Assembly: GCA_040394775.1 (NCBI GenBank)
Contig: JBEBRN010000089.1
Span: 1 to 10,089 of the forward strand
Source: 40-80 sp040394775
Lineage (GTDB): Bacteria > Bacteroidota > Bacteroidia > Flavobacteriales_D > Crocinitomicaceae
Reading direction: 5' to 3'
Length of the DNA: 10,089 nucleotides
Shown: piece after piece, positions 6,327-10,089 of the stretch
Layout of the letters: each line of letters begins with the position of its first letter
Position numbering within the stretch: position 1 is the stretch's first letter
Position numbers and translations under genes: made by a program
Notes under the pieces: model-generated
Database searches by the model: none
Told to the model about the DNA's origin: nothing
What the model saw: the letters and a program-made list of their open reading frames with translations, nothing else

Positions 6327-7675
6327 TCGACGTTAATCAATTGATCTTTCTTTGGAATAGTTAGCAATAACAACAATCCGATGAAGAAGAAAATACCGAT
6401 TGAAACTACCGAGTAGCGCATTGAACCGAAAACTTGATTGGCAAAACCAAAGAAAAAAGTACCTAGTACAATTCCAATTTTTTCGGTCACATCATAAAAG
6501 GAGAAATAACTGGTAGTATCTTTTGTCTCTGGTAGCATTTTGGAATACGTGGAGCGCGATAAAGCCTGAACACCTCCCATTACCAATCCAACGGAAGAAG
6601 CTAAGAAATAAAACTCGACAGGTGCTTTTATATAATACGCGTAAATGACAATGAGTAACCATAAAAACACCACGATTTTTAATGTTGGAATATTCCCCAT
6701 TTTAGTGGAAACTTTAGATATTAACATGGCTCCTGCCGCTCCTAACAGTTGAATTAATAAGATCGAAATAATTAATCCGGTAGAGCCTTGTGCTTGTGAC
6801 TCCCATTCAATTTCATGATTTGCAAACAATACTGCCATTAACATAACGGTTTGAACTCCAGTATTGTAAAAGAAAAAAGACGATAAGAAGCGTTTCAATT
6901 TTTTCATCGTTCGAAACTCTACATACACTTTTTTTAATTCTGTAATTCCTTTTAACAGCACTCTCCTACGCTTTCCGTCATCAACACGAATTGTCTTAGC
7001 TTGTTCAGGAAGAGCTTTAAAGGTTATTTGTGCAAATGCAATCCACCAAATACCCACCAATGGGAAACAGAATTTCGTAATCCAAGGACCTATTTGAGTA
7101 ATCATCAATAAACAAATGATTAAAAGAATCATGCTACCGAAATAGCCCATCATAAAGCCTTTAGCTGAAATCAAGTCGTGCATACGTGGATGCGCAATTT
7201 CAGGTAGATAGGCATTGTAGAAGACTAAACTATTCCAAAAACCAATACTTGCAAGGAATACTGAAAGCATCGCTAATTCAATTGGAATATCAGGGAAAAA
7301 GAGGAAGGTAATACACGAAATAGAGCCTAAATAGCAAAATAACTTCAAGAAGAATTTTCGATTACCTAAATAATCCGCTACGCCCGATAATAGAGGTGAT
7401 AAAACCGAAACAAATAAAAAGGAAAGTGATAGAACATACGAAAACAAACTTGCTGAACTAATTTCATAGCCGAAAAAATTCGTTAGAACCGTTTCGTTAG
7501 GTAATAATTCTGTTCGACCTACGCTTGCTAGATATTGTTTGGTGGTGATACTATCATAAAATATCGGGAAAATAGCCGATGAAATAACAAGGTTGTAAAC
7601 TGAATTCGCCCAATCGTAAAAGATCCAGCCACGTATTACTTTTTTTCGTTCAATTCTACTTTTCCCTTCGTCCAT
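6323..7675 (-). CDS. MFS transporter of the UMF1 (Atg22-like) family
   Basis: This 450-residue inner-membrane protein has about 11-12 hydrophobic segments in two halves, joined by a basic cytoplasmic loop near residues 225-262 (for example GKRRR at 234-238). The N-terminal DWANS (21-25) is the hallmark of the UMF1 family, whose fungal relative Atg22 effluxes amino acids from the vacuole. The MFS loop 2-3 signature appears as SGVADYLGNRK at 97-107, and the second-half motif GGVQALSRS at 367-375. The substrate of bacterial UMF1 members is not established. It starts only 2 nt after the stop of the dehydrogenase gene, so it is almost certainly translated from the same mRNA. That makes an amino acid or related metabolite a reasonable guess for its cargo, though this is inference. 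Its stop codon shares TTAA with the convergent gene. Confidence 0.9.
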   Translation of the reverse strand: MDEGKSRIERKKVIRGWIFYDWANSVYNLVISSAIFPIFYDSITTKQYLASVGRTELLPNETVLTNFFGYEISSASLFSYVLSLSFLFVSVLSPLLSGVADYLGNRKFFLKLFCYLGSISCITFLFFPDIPIELAMLSVFLASIGFWNSLVFYNAYLPEIAHPRMHDLISAKGFMMGYFGSMILLIICLLMITQIGPWITKFCFPLVGIWWIAFAQITFKALPEQAKTIRVDDGKRRRVLLKGITELKKVYVEFRTMKKLKRFLSSFFFYNTGVQTVMLMAVLFANHEIEWESQAQGSTGLIISILLIQLLGAAGAMLISKVSTKMGNIPTLKIVVFLWLLIVIYAYYIKAPVEFYFLASSVGLVMGGVQALSRSTYSKMLPETKDTTSYFSFYDVTEKIGIVLGTFFFGFANQVFGSMRYSVVSIGIFFFIGLLLLLTIPKKDQLINVD

Positions 7676-7677
7676 AG

Positions 7678-8889
7678 TTAATTTTTAGAGACATAATCCG
7701 TTAGATAGTAATACTTTAACGTTAGTTGCCCGTCAGAGTTTGTTATTCGAGCATCCTCTATAATGAGATTTTCCTCCTCCATTAAATGAGGAAGAATATT
7801 GTCTATCAATTCTCTTCCAAAATCTCTAGAAGCATCTTTGGGTAATTCACACGGCAAATTATCTACTGCCATCACCGCTAACACATCTTCTTTCATGAAG
7901 TCATCTTCTTTTCGTGTTTCACGATTATATCCGTAAATCGGATCGGCAATTGTACTCGGACGAATCGTACTTGCGATTGGTTCATTAATATCACAAGAAA
8001 TGTCAGCGATTACTTGAAGTCTATTTAGTTTTGTTTGTAAATCCTCAGCAGGGACCAGAATAGGAGAATGTTCTCCCCAGAAATGACACGGAATGTACAT
8101 ATCTGCAGAAACTAAATATTCACTTAAATTACTTTCGTACGTCTCAGGGTTCCCATAAAACTCAATTTGATTGAAGTGCTTATCCGCCTTGCGACGATAA
8201 TAATCTTTTGTATCTAAATGAACATAAACAGGTTCATCAAACGTTTTTTTCAAAAACTCTTCTTTTGAAACTTCCTTAATTGGTAATAAATCGATGATTT
8301 CTCTAGCGCCATGACCTACTCTTCCATATCCTGTTAAAACTAATCGAAAATCGGAAGGAAGCGAAATTTTCTCTAATTCCTTTTCTACCAATTTGCGATC
8401 ATTTGTGTCGGATGCTTTCGTTAATTCGTAACGTTTAGTTTTCAATCCATACGCTCTAAAACCGTTATAAGTACCTACTATTCCAGCATACTTACCAAAA
8501 CCTATTAATCGTTTCCCCGTCTCATCACGGATACCCTCATAATCTATCAAGGAGATTTTACGTTCTAAAATTGTTTGTAATAAGTCCCGATTATAAGGTT
8601 GTTCTTTAGTTGTATGAGAAAAGAAAATATACGTTTTATTAGGAATTAAATCTTTGATTTGAACTTCTTTAACTCCTATAATGATGTCGCAGAAAGAAAG
8701 ATCGTCGACTAATTTTATTCCTTGTGTTTCATATTCCTCGTCGGTAAAAGTACGAATAGAACTCTTTTGAACCACGACTTCTATCTTTCCTTCGTAACTT
8801 ATATTAACTTCCCTACACTGCTTAGGTGTTAAGGGTGTCCTAAAATCAGCTGGTACTTTTCCTTCTTTGATAATTCCGATTGTAATCAT
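7678..8889 (-). CDS. Saccharopine dehydrogenase-like NAD(P)-dependent oxidoreductase
   Basis: The 403-residue protein belongs to the alanine dehydrogenase/transhydrogenase-type fold and most resembles the lysine-forming saccharopine dehydrogenase (Lys1 type), which oxidises saccharopine to lysine and 2-oxoglutarate with NAD+. From memory of the yeast enzyme, IIIGVKE (70-75) carries the catalytic Lys (K74), FFSHTTK (89-95) the catalytic His (H92), and FGKYAGIVG (131-139) the following conserved turn. The Rossmann nucleotide loop is GYGRVGHG at 187-194. ADISCDINEP (295-304) and VDNLPCELPKDAS (342-354) match the conserved C-terminal blocks. Compared with yeast there are extra residues around 215-250. 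A GGAAG-like ribosome site precedes the ATG. It lies 32 nt after the phosphatase gene and 2 nt before the transporter gene. The substrate in this bacterium is uncertain, and no other lysine-pathway gene is nearby. Confidence 0.85.
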   Translation of the reverse strand: MITIGIIKEGKVPADFRTPLTPKQCREVNISYEGKIEVVVQKSSIRTFTDEEYETQGIKLVDDLSFCDIIIGVKEVQIKDLIPNKTYIFFSHTTKEQPYNRDLLQTILERKISLIDYEGIRDETGKRLIGFGKYAGIVGTYNGFRAYGLKTKRYELTKASDTNDRKLVEKELEKISLPSDFRLVLTGYGRVGHGAREIIDLLPIKEVSKEEFLKKTFDEPVYVHLDTKDYYRRKADKHFNQIEFYGNPETYESNLSEYLVSADMYIPCHFWGEHSPILVPAEDLQTKLNRLQVIADISCDINEPIASTIRPSTIADPIYGYNRETRKEDDFMKEDVLAVMAVDNLPCELPKDASRDFGRELIDNILPHLMEEENLIIEDARITNSDGQLTLKYYYLTDYVSKN

Positions 8890-8921
8890 AATTTTCTTCC
8901 CACAGTTTTATTGTATTGTAA

Positions 8922-9590
8922 TCAAATTTTCATCATATAGTTGTCGATAAATTCTCGCACACAACCATCGCCTCCTTTCTTTTGCAAGATGATATCCACT
9001 TCATTTTTAATCACTTGTACCGCATCCGAAGGACACGCTTTAAATCCTATTGCGCGCATGATCTCCAAGTCATTGATATCATCGCCAATCATGGCAACTT
9101 CATCAAAACCAATTTGTAAAGTCTCACACATTTCTTTTAACACTTCCAATTTCGGGCGTTTCCCCACATAACAATGCTCAATGCCTAACATCTTCGCACG
9201 CGCTGTAACACCAACATCGTAAAAACCAGATGAAATAATGGCGATTTCTTTTCCTGTTTTTCGCAATTCAAGAATTCCTCGTCCATCTTTGGTGTCAAAT
9301 TTTTTCATCTGATCACCATTCATCATCATGTACATGCTGCCGTCTGTCATCACGCCATCAACATCTAAAACTAAGAGTTTAATTTTAGATAATTGCGCAT
9401 CAAATGAAGAAGTATCAAATACCAATCTAAACAATAAGGATTGTACATCTAATTCATATTCTTCGGCAATTGCCTCAATATCAAATAGCGACAATTCTTT
9501 CACACTATCTACCTGAAAATCAGATAAAAACTCATTGTAACTTAAACCAAACTTTTGGCAAATTCCTTTTATATTTTGTTCTAATAACAT
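8922..9590 (-). CDS. kdsC: KdsC-like HAD phosphatase with an N-terminal extension
   Basis: HAD phosphatases of the KdsC type remove phosphate from Kdo-8-phosphate in lipopolysaccharide core synthesis; close relatives act on other nonulosonate phosphates. The HAD core starts near residue 69. Motif I is LDVDGVMTDG (75-84) with nucleophile D76 and acid/base D78. Motif II is IISSG (118-122), motif III uses the Lys in GKRPK (143-147), and motif IV is IGDDINDLE (168-176). The C-terminal GGDGCVREF (206-214) matches the family's GGxGxVRE tail. Most KdsC proteins are about 160-190 residues; here 222 residues include about 68 extra at the N-terminus. This extra part is helical and resembles a small Cro/XRE-like helix-turn-helix domain. 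No Met between residue 1 and motif I offers a shorter ATG start. It sits 19 nt after the DAHP synthase. The phosphatase fold is certain, but Kdo specificity is not. Confidence 0.88.
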   Translation of the reverse strand: MLLEQNIKGICQKFGLSYNEFLSDFQVDSVKELSLFDIEAIAEEYELDVQSLLFRLVFDTSSFDAQLSKIKLLVLDVDGVMTDGSMYMMMNGDQMKKFDTKDGRGILELRKTGKEIAIISSGFYDVGVTARAKMLGIEHCYVGKRPKLEVLKEMCETLQIGFDEVAMIGDDINDLEIMRAIGFKACPSDAVQVIKNEVDIILQKKGGDGCVREFIDNYMMKI

Positions 9591-9609
9591 CTTATTTTAT
9601 TTACCTTTC

Positions 9610-10089
9610 TCAAACTATTTTACGACCCACTGCTTGCGCCACTGGCTCTAAGGTTTTTAAAAGATTTTTAAACGTTTCATGATCCAGTTGTTGTGAAGCA
9701 TCTGATTTAGCCACTTTTGGATTCGGGTGAACTTCAATCAATAAACCGTCAACCCCCATTGCCACACAAGCTCTCGTCAAGTCTGGAATACCATACGCAT
9801 AACCCATGGCGTGAGAAGGATCGAGAATAACCGGTAAATTCGTGTGTTCTTTCAACCAAGCTACACCACACAAGTCCAATGTAAACCGTGTTCCTGTTTC
9901 AAATGTACGAATACCTCTCTCACATAGAACAACGTTAGGATTACCGCCAGAAAGCACAAATTCTGCCGATTGAACAAACTCTTGCAAAGTCGTTCCAAAT
10001 CCACGTTTTATTAAAACTGGTTTTTGCGTTTTGGCACACGCTCTTAAAATTCCTTGATCGTACATCGCCTTTGCTCCTACTTGAATGAT
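9610..10089 (-). CDS. aroF: 3-deoxy-7-phosphoheptulonate (DAHP) synthase, type I-beta, C-terminal part
   Basis: DAHP synthase condenses phosphoenolpyruvate with erythrose-4-phosphate, the first step of the shikimate pathway to aromatic amino acids. The gene is cut by the window edge: the frame stays open to base 10089, so the Met at 10065 is internal and 159 residues of the C-terminal half are seen. KPVLIKRG, LCERGIRTFE, LDPSHAMG and LIEVHPNP mark the type I-beta group, rather than Kdo-8-phosphate synthase. Three metal ligands are visible: His in DPSH, Glu in IEVHP and Asp in KSDAS, spaced 26 and 11 residues apart as I recall for the Thermotoga maritima enzyme (H272, E298, D309). The protein ends right after the barrel, with no C-terminal chorismate mutase domain such as many Bacteroidota homologues carry. 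It heads the visible minus-strand operon. Confidence 0.93.
   Translation of the reverse strand: MIQVGAKAMYDQGILRACAKTQKPVLIKRGFGTTLQEFVQSAEFVLSGGNPNVVLCERGIRTFETGTRFTLDLCGVAWLKEHTNLPVILDPSHAMGYAYGIPDLTRACVAMGVDGLLIEVHPNPKVAKSDASQQLDHETFKNLLKTLEPVAQAVGRKIV

Noticed and set aside
9610..10089. Kdo-8-phosphate synthase (KdsA), suggested by the adjacent KdsC-like gene
   Set aside because: The KRG, LCERGIRTFE and DPSH motifs and the metal-ligand spacing fit type I-beta DAHP synthase, not KdsA.
1..10089. Mobile element, CRISPR array, tRNA/rRNA or defence system
   Set aside because: I saw no transposase, integrase, regularly spaced repeat, structural RNA signature or toxin/nuclease domain; every long frame belongs to a housekeeping or envelope family.

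Overview
The window looks like ordinary chromosome of a Bacteroidota bacterium, probably of the Flavobacteriales. The DNA is AT-rich, Shine-Dalgarno sequences are weak or absent, and perfect TAnnTTTG promoter elements (the Bacteroidetes -7 consensus) sit just upstream of three genes. Two exported proteins also have the look of this phylum: one with a carboxypeptidase-regulatory-like domain and one predicted outer-membrane barrel. I cannot fix the genus from sequence alone.

Layout, left to right. On the plus strand: mutS (79-2682); a Sua5/YciO/YrdC-family protein of the YciO type (2809-3426); and, 3 nt after it, a stand-alone class I glutamine amidotransferase (3430-3999). On the minus strand, tail to tail with that pair, is a small exported protein with a carboxypeptidase-regulatory-like fold (4002-4733). 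A 156-nt divergent intergenic region separates it from a plus-strand gene for a secreted or outer-membrane protein of unknown function (4890-6326). The rest is a tightly packed minus-strand series, transcribed from the right edge leftward: a partial type I-beta DAHP synthase (9610-10089), a KdsC-like HAD phosphatase with an extra N-terminal domain (8922-9590), a saccharopine-dehydrogenase-like oxidoreductase (7678-8889) and a UMF1-family MFS transporter (6323-7675). Gaps of 19, 32 and 2 nt suggest one operon.

How the genes relate. MutS is the mismatch sensor of DNA repair and appears fully functional. The YciO-like/amidotransferase pair is probably co-transcribed, but its shared role is unknown. 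The right-hand operon mixes aromatic amino-acid entry (DAHP synthase), a sugar-phosphate phosphatase of the Kdo type, an amino-acid-type dehydrogenase and a transporter; no single pathway joins them by established knowledge.

I see no mobile element, CRISPR array, tRNA, rRNA or defence system, and no stretch over 300 bases lacks a gene. I found no clear new biological system. The points most worth a second look are the HTH-like N-terminal extension on the KdsC-like phosphatase, the non-canonical active-site motifs of the YciO-like protein, the saccharopine-dehydrogenase-like enzyme in this operon, and the internal KLDKS-GLG repeat plus A8 tract in the orphan outer-membrane gene.
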